Program-made: the position numbers and the translations under genes | The notes under the pieces: model-generated | What the model was told of the DNA's origin: nothing | Databases searched by the model: none | The model's input: the letters and a program-made list of their open reading frames with translations, nothing else | Origin: Candidatus Omnitrophota bacterium | GTDB lineage: Bacteria > Omnitrophota > Gorgyraeia > Duberdicusellales > 4484-171 | Length of the DNA: 40,865 bases | Reading direction: 5' to 3' | NCBI GenBank assembly: GCA_028703535.1 | Contig: JAQVMQ010000007.1 | Span: 1-40,865 of the forward strand | In this document: positions 1-6,361 of the stretch, one piece after another | How positions within the stretch are numbered: position 1 is the first letter of the stretch | Layout: each line of letters opens with the position of its first letter

Positions 1-68
1 GTAAAGTTGATGACATAAAGATGGATATACTGGTGTTAACTCGCGGGAATCGCAAGTAAATCTCTGTA

Positions 69-97
69 TTGACAGATATTTGCGGCGATGATAATGT
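69..97 (+). promoter_or_regulatory. Predicted sigma70-type promoter with no room for a leader
   Basis: A perfect -35 box TTGACA (69-74) is followed after 17 nt by TAATGT (92-97); an overlapping GATAAT (90-95) is an alternative -10 box at a shorter spacing. The ATG of the first response regulator is at 104, only 6 nt beyond the -10 box. Transcription would therefore start at or next to the start codon, and there is no Shine-Dalgarno sequence. The boxes are visible in the sequence; promoter activity is inferred. Confidence 0.55.
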
Positions 98-103
98 AAT
101 CTT

Positions 104-487
104 ATGGAAAAAAGCAATAAACGCAGTATTCTGGTTGTGGATGATGAAGAAGATGTACTTGAATATTTAGATCATATTTTGACGCGTCTGGATTATGAAG
201 TTATCATGTCTAATAATGGTAAAGATGCTTTAGCATTAGCTAAAGAGCATAAGCCGGACTTGATTTTATTGGATATTGTCATGCCGGGGATGATGGGGTG
301 TGAGGTGGCAGACAGTTTATCAGCTGATCCTGAACTTTCTTTTGTGCCGATAGTGTTTTTAAGCGGGCTGAATACATCAAATGATCAGGGTATTATTAAA
401 GGCAAGAAAGGGGATTATCATTTATTGGCTAAACCTATTTCTGCGCAAGATATCATAAATTTAGTTAAAGAGATCATACCTCAGTAA
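104..487 (+). CDS. Stand-alone response regulator receiver protein
   Basis: This is a 127-residue, single-domain CheY-like receiver. The acidic pair is D13-D14 (VVDDEED), the likely phospho-acceptor is D57 in LLDIVMPG, and the conserved lysine is K110 in LLAKPIS. There is no output domain, so it probably acts by protein contact or as a relay in a phosphorelay. The Ser/Thr switch position is occupied by the VFLSG segment. It is the first gene of a cassette with a histidine kinase (34 bp downstream) and two further receivers, so that kinase is the obvious partner. The ATG at 104 gives the normal receiver N-terminus and lies just behind a promoter-like sequence without a ribosome binding site. 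The receiver call is firm; the partner and output are inference. Confidence 0.93.
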   Translation: MEKSNKRSILVVDDEEDVLEYLDHILTRLDYEVIMSNNGKDALALAKEHKPDLILLDIVMPGMMGCEVADSLSADPELSFVPIVFLSGLNTSNDQGIIKGKKGDYHLLAKPISAQDIINLVKEIIPQ

Positions 488-521
488 TATAAAATATGCT
501 TATAATCGTGGGGGTTAATAA

Positions 522-2168
522 GTGCGTGAATATAAACGGCTGTTTTTAAAGATATTCTTTTTGATTTATTTTGTATTGGGTGTGCTAATAACTTTCTATT
601 TTTACGATAAAAAGTTGTACGGATTTTCTGTGATTTTTAGCGGGTTGGCTTTTTTGTCGTTTGGGATATATGTAAGTTTTATTTTCAGGAAACTCCACGA
701 ACAGCAGTTGTTTGAAAGTGAAGAGCGTTTTAAACAGGTTACTATGGTTTCGCAGAATTGGATATGGGAGCTTGACGTTGACTATAAGTATAAATATTCA
801 AATGATGCGGTAAAAAATTTGCTTGGTCGTTCGCCGAGCGATATCGTTGGTAAACATTTCTACGATTTTTTTAAAAATGGCGCTCAGGATGAATCGGCAA
901 AGGCCATAATGGAATTATTTGAAACCGGTCTGCCTTTTCGTGGTAAATTAACTAATCGTGTGACAGACGAGAATATTGAGATATTTACTAAAGTCGCTGC
1001 TGTGCCTGTAAAGAATCGTCAGGGTAAAGTTATTGGTTTTCGCGGGGTTGACAGTGACGTTACGGCGCTTAAGGATGCGGAAGCACAGCTTACTAAATCA
1101 CGGGATTATTTCTTTAAGATAATTAATACGATAGGCGATCCTGTATTTGTTAAGGATAGACAGCACCGTTGGGTTCTGCTTAATGATGCGCATGATGCTT
1201 TTTTTGGGTATCCCAAAGAGGAGATATTGGGAAAATCTGATTATGATTTATTCCCTAAAGAGCAGGCTGTAGTTTTTTGGGAAAAAGACGAGAAAGTTTT
1301 CACTACAGGGATTGAGGATGTAAACGAAGAAGAAATAACGGATTCTCACGGTAAGGTCCATACGATTTTTACCAAGAAATGTCTTTATCAGGATAATGAG
1401 GGTAACAAATTTATAGTTGGTGTTATACGTGATATCACGGAACTGACTGATGCCCAGAAACGTTTAAAAGAGGCTATGGAAATTAAAACTCGATTTACGT
1501 CTATGGTGTCACATGAACTAAGAACTCCGCTTGCGGCTATAAAGACAGGGGTTAATCTTGTCTATGACGGACTTGCCGGCAATGTGACTGATGAACAGAA
1601 GATGTTTCTGGGTGTCGTCCGGCGTAATCTTGATAGGCTGTCACGTCTGATAAATGATGTTCTGGATTTTCAGAAGTTTGAAGCAGGTAAGATGATATTT
1701 CAGATGGAGAAACATAAGATTAATGATATAATTAATGAAGTCTACCATTCATTAGTATCTCTAATAAACGAAAAAGGGCTTACTCTTAAACTTGATTTAG
1801 CGGATGATTTGCCTGTTATTGATGTTGATCATGACAAGATAATACAGGTGCTTAATAACTTTATTAATAATGCTATTAAATTCACGGATAAGGGGTCCAT
1901 TACAGTAAAGGCATACCGTAAGGATGACTATGTGGTTACGGATGTTATAGATACCGGTATTGGTATAAAAAAAGAGGATCTTAATAAATTGTTTGTAGCG
2001 TTTGAGCAAATAGGGCGTGAGAAGAACCCTCAGAATAAGGGGACAGGTTTGGGATTGGTTATTTCTAAGGAGATCATTAATGGGCATTATGGGAAAATAT
2101 GGGTTGAGTCAAAGGTTGGTGAAGGAACGATTTTTTCTTTTGCTTTACCTATTAAAAGGAAGGTATAA
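522..2168 (+). CDS. Membrane-bound PAS/PAS sensor histidine kinase
   Basis: This 548-residue kinase starts at GTG (522) behind a G-rich stretch. Two hydrophobic segments (about residues 7-28 and 32-55) anchor it with almost no periplasmic loop, so sensing is probably cytoplasmic or within the membrane. PAS domains span roughly 65-185 and 190-310. The dimerisation/phosphotransfer helix has H331 in SHELRTPL. The ATPase domain shows the N box (NNFINNAIKF, about 445), DTGIGI at 477-482, an F box (FVAFEQIG) and GTGLGL at 507-512. All catalytic motifs are intact. It should autophosphorylate H331 and pass phosphate to one or more of the three flanking receivers. No receiver or HPt domain is fused to it. 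The ligand of the PAS domains cannot be read from the sequence. Confidence 0.94.
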   Translation: MREYKRLFLKIFFLIYFVLGVLITFYFYDKKLYGFSVIFSGLAFLSFGIYVSFIFRKLHEQQLFESEERFKQVTMVSQNWIWELDVDYKYKYSNDAVKNLLGRSPSDIVGKHFYDFFKNGAQDESAKAIMELFETGLPFRGKLTNRVTDENIEIFTKVAAVPVKNRQGKVIGFRGVDSDVTALKDAEAQLTKSRDYFFKIINTIGDPVFVKDRQHRWVLLNDAHDAFFGYPKEEILGKSDYDLFPKEQAVVFWEKDEKVFTTGIEDVNEEEITDSHGKVHTIFTKKCLYQDNEGNKFIVGVIRDITELTDAQKRLKEAMEIKTRFTSMVSHELRTPLAAIKTGVNLVYDGLAGNVTDEQKMFLGVVRRNLDRLSRLINDVLDFQKFEAGKMIFQMEKHKINDIINEVYHSLVSLINEKGLTLKLDLADDLPVIDVDHDKIIQVLNNFINNAIKFTDKGSITVKAYRKDDYVVTDVIDTGIGIKKEDLNKLFVAFEQIGREKNPQNKGTGLGLVISKEIINGHYGKIWVESKVGEGTIFSFALPIKRKV

Positions 2169-2534
2169 ATGGAGCGTAGGATATTGATAGTTGAGGATGA
2201 AGAAGATATATTGGTTGAAATTTCATTTATTCTTACAAAGAAAGGTTATAGCGTTATAAAATGTTCTGATGGTGAGCAAGCGTTGGTTTTAGTTAAACAG
2301 GAAAAACCTGATATGATAATACTTGATTTGTTTTTGCCTAAAATGAGCGGGATTGATGTATCAAGAGCTGTAAAAATGGACGACGAATTGAAAAATATAC
2401 CGGTATTGATATTAACTGCCAGTGTTGATAATATTGCTGAAAAAGCGGAGATTGCCATGGCGGATGATTATTTAATAAAACCCTTTGAATATTTACAATT
2501 ATTGGATAAAATAACAGCGTTAATTAAGGAATAG
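2169..2534 (+). CDS. Stand-alone response regulator receiver protein
   Basis: This is a 121-residue receiver whose ATG directly follows the kinase stop codon, with an AAAGGAAGG-like ribosome binding site inside the kinase 3' end, so the two are probably translationally coupled. Visible receiver residues are the acidic cluster at 9-12 (VEDEED), D53 in ILDLFLP, T83 in LILTAS and K104 in LIKPFE. No output domain is attached. The ILDLFLPKMSGIDV and YLIKPFEYLQLL segments resemble the OmpR/PhoB type of receiver, but the DNA-binding half is absent rather than degraded, since the reading frame stops right after helix alpha5. It is the likely direct target of the upstream kinase. Confidence 0.93.
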   Translation: MERRILIVEDEEDILVEISFILTKKGYSVIKCSDGEQALVLVKQEKPDMIILDLFLPKMSGIDVSRAVKMDDELKNIPVLILTASVDNIAEKAEIAMADDYLIKPFEYLQLLDKITALIKE

Positions 2535-2537
2535 ATT

Positions 2538-2912
2538 ATGGATATAAAAAAAATACTTTTTGTTGATGATCAGGCGGATTTTCTTTTACTTATGAGTAAA
2601 CGGATAGAGTCGTGGGGCTATGAAGTCGTTACTGCTGAGAACGCGCAGGACGCGTTGTCACAAATGAAGATGAACAGATTTGATGCGCTTGTTTTGGACT
2701 ATAATATGCCTGATATGGACGGGGTAAGTTTACTTCGTGAGATACGCAAGATAAATAGAAGAGTCCCGGCTATAGTCTTTACTTCGCAAGTTACGTTCAA
2801 GGCGATAGAAGATGGGAAAAATCTCAATATTGCGGCTTTCATACCGAAGGAGAGTTCTATTAACGATACAGAACGCGATCTTAAAACTGCTATTGATCTT
2901 ATAGCGTTATAA
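2538..2912 (+). CDS. Stand-alone response regulator receiver protein
   Basis: This is the third single-domain receiver of the cassette, 124 residues, 3 bp downstream of the previous gene and preceded by AAGGA. It has the acidic pair D10-D11 (FVDDQAD), phospho-acceptor D54 in LVLDYNMPDMDG, T82 in VFTSQV, and K104 in FIPKESS. The lysine is followed by Glu rather than the usual Pro, and the end of the domain (KESSINDTERDLKTAIDLI) departs from the other two receivers, so its partner surface may differ. It has no output domain. Three receivers around one kinase suggest either a branched phosphorelay or competition for phosphate. The last gene before a repeat-rich gap, it probably ends the operon. 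Confidence 0.91.
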   Translation: MDIKKILFVDDQADFLLLMSKRIESWGYEVVTAENAQDALSQMKMNRFDALVLDYNMPDMDGVSLLREIRKINRRVPAIVFTSQVTFKAIEDGKNLNIAAFIPKESSINDTERDLKTAIDLIAL

Positions 2913-3243
2913 TCTTCATTGAAATTTTTCCGATTTCGTGAATAGTAACTGAATTATCTTATTGTATTTATTATTTGTATACAGGTGTATACCTGCTTTA
3001 CAGGTTTATTAAAACCAAGTATAATTAGTCGTTAGTCGTTCCGCCTCAGCCTAAGGCCGATCCGCCTTAATAATAATTTATTTGTGGCGGAAGAGGCGGA
3101 CCCGCCTAAATAAAATAATGGTGTGGCGGGTAGTCGTTAGTTGATAGATAAATTTAATTAAAGATGAGTGTCGTTCTTTATATGAAGAGAGTTTGGTGGG
3201 TTTTTACTAGAGACTATAGACTAGTGAATAATGACTAGTTCAT
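2913..3243. other. Non-coding gap with nested palindromes and short repeats
   Basis: I see no gene in these 331 bases. The left part holds a small palindrome, CAGGT-GTAT-ACCTG (2982-2995). The middle holds the nested palindromic repeat listed separately. The right part has low-complexity copies of TAGTCGTTAG and an ACTAGAGACTATAGACTAGT-like stretch just upstream of the tRNA. I cannot pick out a convincing rho-independent terminator for the signalling cassette or a convincing promoter for the tRNA. Confidence 0.6.
3040..3133. repeat. Composite palindromic intergenic repeat, copy A
   Basis: TCCGCCTC (3040-3047) can pair with GAGGCGGA (3093-3100). Inside it TCCGCC (3061-3066) can pair with GGCGGA (3086-3091). 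Directly after it ACCCGCC (3100-3106) can pair with GGCGGGT (3125-3131). The last unit, GACCCGCCTAAATAAAA followed by TGGTGTGGCGGGTAG, recurs almost exactly at 9684-9717. This is the layout of a REP/MITE-like extragenic palindrome; its function is unknown. Confidence 0.8.
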
Positions 3244-3319
3244 CGGGAGGTGGCGCAGTTCGGATTAGCGCACTTGCATGGGGTGCAAGGGGCCGCGGGT
3301 TCAAATCCCGCTCTCCCGA
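3244..3319 (+). tRNA. tRNA-Pro, anticodon GGG
   Basis: A complete cloverleaf can be folded. The acceptor stem is CGGGAGG with TCTCCCG (one G-U pair), the D-stem is GCGC/GCGC, the anticodon stem is CTTGC/GCAAG around loop ATGGGGT, and the T-arm is GCGGG-TTCAAAT-CCCGC. The discriminator base is A73. The anticodon GGG reads CCC/CCU proline codons, and the C1-G72 pair with A73 is the bacterial tRNA-Pro identity pattern. The 3' CCA is not encoded, so it must be added by a nucleotidyltransferase. The last 18 nt are duplicated 142 bp downstream. Confidence 0.93.
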
Positions 3320-3395
3320 TTGTTTTAAGTTCTATGATAGTGTGATTAGGGATTTTGAAGGTTATCATGTTGCGGAGGGCCTAATACATTTGGAT
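3302..3395 (+). repeat. 94-bp direct repeat, copy 1 (includes the tRNA-Pro 3' end)
   Basis: The segment runs from CAAATCCCGC inside the T-loop of tRNA-Pro to ...ACATTTGGAT. It is repeated at 3444-3537 with a constant offset of 142 and a single difference (ATCATGT here, ATCGTGT in copy 2). The near identity implies a recent duplication or strong constraint. Confidence 0.93.
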
Positions 3396-3442
3396 GCAAT
3401 ATAGGAGATATTTCTTGATGCAGGCTTTGCCTGCGATTGCAT
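3394..3442. repeat. 49-bp palindromic insert between the two direct repeats
   Basis: The segment is bounded by a 7-bp inverted repeat, ATGCAAT (3394-3400) and ATTGCAT (3436-3442). It contains a second perfect hairpin, GCAGGC-TTT-GCCTGC (3420-3434). Its left end coincides with the end of repeat copy 1. It may be a small non-autonomous palindromic element or a fold-back product; there is no open reading frame of note. Confidence 0.6.
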
Positions 3443-3443
3443 A

Positions 3444-3537
3444 CAAATCCCGCTCTCCCGATTGTTTTAAGTTCTATGATAGTGTGATTAGGGATTTTGA
3501 AGGTTATCGTGTTGCGGAGGGCCTAATACATTTGGAT
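3444..3537 (+). repeat. 94-bp direct repeat, copy 2 (tRNA-Pro tail duplicate)
   Basis: This is the second copy of the repeat starting with CAAATCCCGCTCTCCCGA, which is the 3' half of the T-arm plus the acceptor strand of tRNA-Pro. No 5' tRNA half precedes it, so it is not a functional tRNA. A tRNA 3'-end duplicate is the usual trace of tyrosine-recombinase integration, but the enclosed DNA is only 48 bp and holds no integrase. Confidence 0.92.
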
Positions 3538-3630
3538 ATAATATTTGTATTTTTGATAATAAGCTATAGAAGCGATAGGTATAGATTGATAGAATAATTT
3601 TTGCGATTTTGTACAAAAGGAGTTGCGATT

Positions 3631-3999
3631 ATGAGTGAAAATGAATATAACGGAGCGGAAAAACGTAAGCATCCAAGGGCTAGTGTTAACTTTGTTGTTA
3701 ATTATTCACTTAAAGATTCGACTCCGAGTTATGATCTTTCACAGACTAAGAATTTAAGCCAGGGCGGGATGATGTTGACTACTAATAGAGAATTTCCAGT
3801 TGGTACGGTTTTGGATATGATTATTCGACTTCCGTTCGTTTCTCAAAGGATAAATCTTACAGGTGTGGTTGTGGAATCTACGCCGAAAGTTAAAAATCTT
3901 TTGTACGAGACACGTCTTAGGTTTGATATCGAGGATGAGAATTTTTTCAAAGAATTGGGTGAGTTTATTGAGGTTTTGTTAAAAAATAGACGAAGGTAG
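3631..3999 (+). CDS. PilZ domain protein
   Basis: This is a 122-residue PilZ domain on its own. The c-di-GMP binding motifs are visible: an arginine-containing N-terminal segment (EKRKHPRASVNF, matching RxxxR) and NLSQGG (matching [D/N]xSxxG) about 35 residues later. The ORF track begins at a TTG at 3601, but the ATG at 3631 with AAAGGAG 8 nt upstream is the better start and removes nine unlikely residues. It would bind c-di-GMP in the cytoplasm and modulate a partner such as a motility, pilus or polysaccharide system. No diguanylate cyclase is in the window. It is 4 bp upstream of hom, so it may share a transcript with threonine biosynthesis genes. Confidence 0.88.
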   Translation: MSENEYNGAEKRKHPRASVNFVVNYSLKDSTPSYDLSQTKNLSQGGMMLTTNREFPVGTVLDMIIRLPFVSQRINLTGVVVESTPKVKNLLYETRLRFDIEDENFFKELGEFIEVLLKNRRR

Positions 4000-4003
4000 A
4001 TAT

Positions 4004-5269
4004 ATGAAAAAAGTAGCTGTAATAGGGTTGGGTGTTGTCGGCAGCGCGACTGCTAAAAATTTAAAAAAATTTTCAAATATTATATCTAAACGTACAGGTA
4101 TAAAAATAAAATTAGCACTTATTTGTGATATAAGGCCTAATTTTAAAAATTTTGCAAAAAAATTGGGTGTACCGTTTACGACTGATATAAAAGAAGTTTT
4201 GAATAATCCGGATATAGATATTGTGGTTGAACTTATAGGCGGATATGAACCGGCAGGTACTATTATTAAGACTGCGTTGCGTAACGGCAAGGATGTTGTT
4301 ACTGCCAATAAGGCGTTGCTCGCCGCCTCAGGGAAAGAACTTTTTGCTTTGGCGGATAGCCTTGGGCGTATAGTTGGTTATGAAGCGGCTGTCTGTGGAG
4401 CGATACCATTAATAAAGAATATATCACAGAGTCTTGTGGGTTGTGAAGTTGACAGCGTGTATGGTGTGTTGAACGGAACAACTAATTATATTCTTGATAG
4501 AATGTATAAGGATAGAATAGATTTTTCTGAGGCATTGAAGCAGGCTCAGGTTAATGGCTATGCGGAAAAAGATTCGAGCCTTGATATCGACGGTAAAGAT
4601 ACTTTGCATAAGCTCTGTATTTTGAGCTATTTATGTTTTAATGTCTGGCCGAAATATGCTCAGGTTTTTACTGAAGGAATATCGAAAATATCTTTATTGG
4701 ATGTGTTATATGCGGATGAGCTGGGTTGTAAGATTAAATTATTGGCTATTGGTAAGTGCAGTGGTAATACAGTCGATTTGCGAGTTCATCCTGCGTTTGT
4801 TCCGGCGGATAAACCTATTGGACAGGTTGATGGCGCCTATAACGCTGTTTCTTTTAAGACATATCCTGCGGGTAATTTGTTTTTCTATGGTGAAGGGGCA
4901 GGCGGGACTCCGACTTCGGCGTCTGTTATTTCTGATATTGTCAGTATTGCTTCTGGACAGAAGAATGTTTCAAGGAAACTCGAGTCTGTTAAATTTAAGA
5001 ATATTAACGATACAGCCGCGAGGTATTATATACGTTTTACTGCGCTGGATAAGCCAGGTGTTCTTTCGGCTGTGGCAAAGATACTTTCTGAGCATAAGAT
5101 AAGTATATCGTCTGTGTCACAGAAAGAACAGTGCCAGAAAAAATATGTTCCGATAATTATGATAACACATAAAGCTAACGAACGGGCTCTTCGTGCTGCT
5201 ATTATGAAGATAGATAAACTTGAGTTCATAAAGCAGCCCACGCAACTTATTAGGATAGTTAACTGTTAA
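4004..5269 (+). CDS. hom: Homoserine dehydrogenase with C-terminal ACT domain
   Basis: It reduces aspartate 4-semialdehyde to homoserine with NAD(P)H, at the branch to threonine, methionine and isoleucine. The 421-residue length is typical of the monofunctional ACT-containing form. The Rossmann motif is VIGLGVVGSATA (6-17). TANKALLA (100-107) carries the conserved Lys, and GVLNGTTNYIL (154-164) and the acidic SLDIDGKD segment followed by K203 form the catalytic domain. The ACT domain starts near residue 348 (ALDKPGVLSAVAKIL) and suggests feedback control by threonine. The ATG at 4004 has GAAGG upstream. There is no fused aspartokinase. The gene is followed by thrC after 17 bp, giving two consecutive threonine-branch enzymes; thrB (homoserine kinase) is not in the window. 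Confidence 0.96.
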   Translation: MKKVAVIGLGVVGSATAKNLKKFSNIISKRTGIKIKLALICDIRPNFKNFAKKLGVPFTTDIKEVLNNPDIDIVVELIGGYEPAGTIIKTALRNGKDVVTANKALLAASGKELFALADSLGRIVGYEAAVCGAIPLIKNISQSLVGCEVDSVYGVLNGTTNYILDRMYKDRIDFSEALKQAQVNGYAEKDSSLDIDGKDTLHKLCILSYLCFNVWPKYAQVFTEGISKISLLDVLYADELGCKIKLLAIGKCSGNTVDLRVHPAFVPADKPIGQVDGAYNAVSFKTYPAGNLFFYGEGAGGTPTSASVISDIVSIASGQKNVSRKLESVKFKNINDTAARYYIRFTALDKPGVLSAVAKILSEHKISISSVSQKEQCQKKYVPIIMITHKANERALRAAIMKIDKLEFIKQPTQLIRIVNC

Positions 5270-5286
5270 ATTAGTAAAGGAGTAAT

Positions 5287-6360
5287 ATGGCGCCCTATAA
5301 AGGAATAATTAATAGGTATAGAAAATATTTGCCGGTTAGTGCTGATACGCCGATTGTAACTTTATTAGAAGGTGATACACCGTTGATTTTCGCAAAGAAA
5401 GTGTCGGAGATGGTCGGGCCGAAGGCTAAAGTTTATTTAAAGTACGAAGGTCTTAACCCGACAGGTTCTTTTAAGGATCGCGGTATGACTATGGCGATAA
5501 CTAAAGCCAAGGAGAAGGGTAAAAAAGCGGTCATTTGTGCTTCGACAGGTAATACTTCGGCATCTGCTGCGGCGTTTTCGGCCGCGTGCGGGATGACGTG
5601 TCTTGTAGTTATCCCGCAAGGTGCGATAGCGTTAGGAAAACTTGCTCAGGCTTTGATACATAATGCAAAGGTTGTGGCTGTTGATGGGAATTTTGATGAC
5701 GCGTTGGGTATTGTCAGAGATATATCGTCCAGGTTTCCGATAACGCTTGTTAACTCGATTAATAAATACAGGATCGAAGGTCAAAAAACGGCGGCGTTTG
5801 AGATATGTGATTATTTGGGGCATGCGCCTCATTTCCATTGTCTGCCGGTAGGTAATGCGGGTAACATTACTGCATATTGGAAAGGTTACAAAGAGTATTA
5901 TTCATACAAGAAGATTGAATGGCTTCCGCGTATGTTAGGTTTTCAGGCGAAAGGATCTGCACCTATTGTTAACGGTAAACCTGTTAAAGCGCCGAAAACA
6001 ATTGCTACTGCGATACGTATAGGTAATCCGGCTAGCTGGCAGGGCGCGGTTGATGCGCGTGATGAGTCGGGCGGATTGATAGATGCGGTTACTGATAGTG
6101 ATATCATTAAAGCGTATAAGTTTCTTGCGGCGAATGAAGGGGTTTTTGCCGAACCGGCGTCTGCTGCGTCTGTTGCCGGGTTGTTTAAATTGGTTAAAGC
6201 CGGATATTTTGAAAAATATAAAAGCGAAGAGATCGTCATTACATGTACTTTGACAGGACATGGACTTAAGGATCCGAATATCGCGATTGAAAATGTTAAG
6301 AAACCTAAAATAGTTAAGGCAAAATCAGAAGATGTATTGCATGCTGCAGGGATAATTTAG
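5287..6360 (+). CDS. thrC: Threonine synthase
   Basis: This is a PLP-dependent enzyme of fold type II that converts O-phosphohomoserine to threonine and phosphate. At 357 residues it is the short bacterial form rather than the longer E. coli or yeast type. The PLP lysine is K63 in PTGSFKDRGM. The phosphate-binding loop GNAGNI (about 189-194) and the later CTLTGHGLKDPN segment are family hallmarks. AAGGAG precedes the ATG. It follows hom by 17 bp and is followed by argS after one base, so the three genes are probably co-transcribed. Other fold-type II enzymes such as threonine dehydratase are less likely because of the TGHGLKDP tail and the hom context. Confidence 0.95.
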   Translation: MAPYKGIINRYRKYLPVSADTPIVTLLEGDTPLIFAKKVSEMVGPKAKVYLKYEGLNPTGSFKDRGMTMAITKAKEKGKKAVICASTGNTSASAAAFSAACGMTCLVVIPQGAIALGKLAQALIHNAKVVAVDGNFDDALGIVRDISSRFPITLVNSINKYRIEGQKTAAFEICDYLGHAPHFHCLPVGNAGNITAYWKGYKEYYSYKKIEWLPRMLGFQAKGSAPIVNGKPVKAPKTIATAIRIGNPASWQGAVDARDESGGLIDAVTDSDIIKAYKFLAANEGVFAEPASAASVAGLFKLVKAGYFEKYKSEEIVITCTLTGHGLKDPNIAIENVKKPKIVKAKSEDVLHAAGII

Positions 6361-6361
6361 T

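Noticed and set aside
3302-3537. attL/attR pair of an integrated genomic island
   Set aside because: The tRNA-tail repeats are only 142 bp apart and enclose no integrase or cargo, so no island is present now; kept only as a possible scar.
3394-3597. 67-codon ORF downstream of tRNA-Pro
   Set aside because: It is made of the palindromic insert and the copied tRNA tail, so it is a by-product of the repeat; no ribosome binding site precedes it.
4641-5102. 153-codon + strand ORF inside hom
   Set aside because: It lies wholly inside the homoserine dehydrogenase gene in another frame, and the hom reading frame is intact with all motifs.
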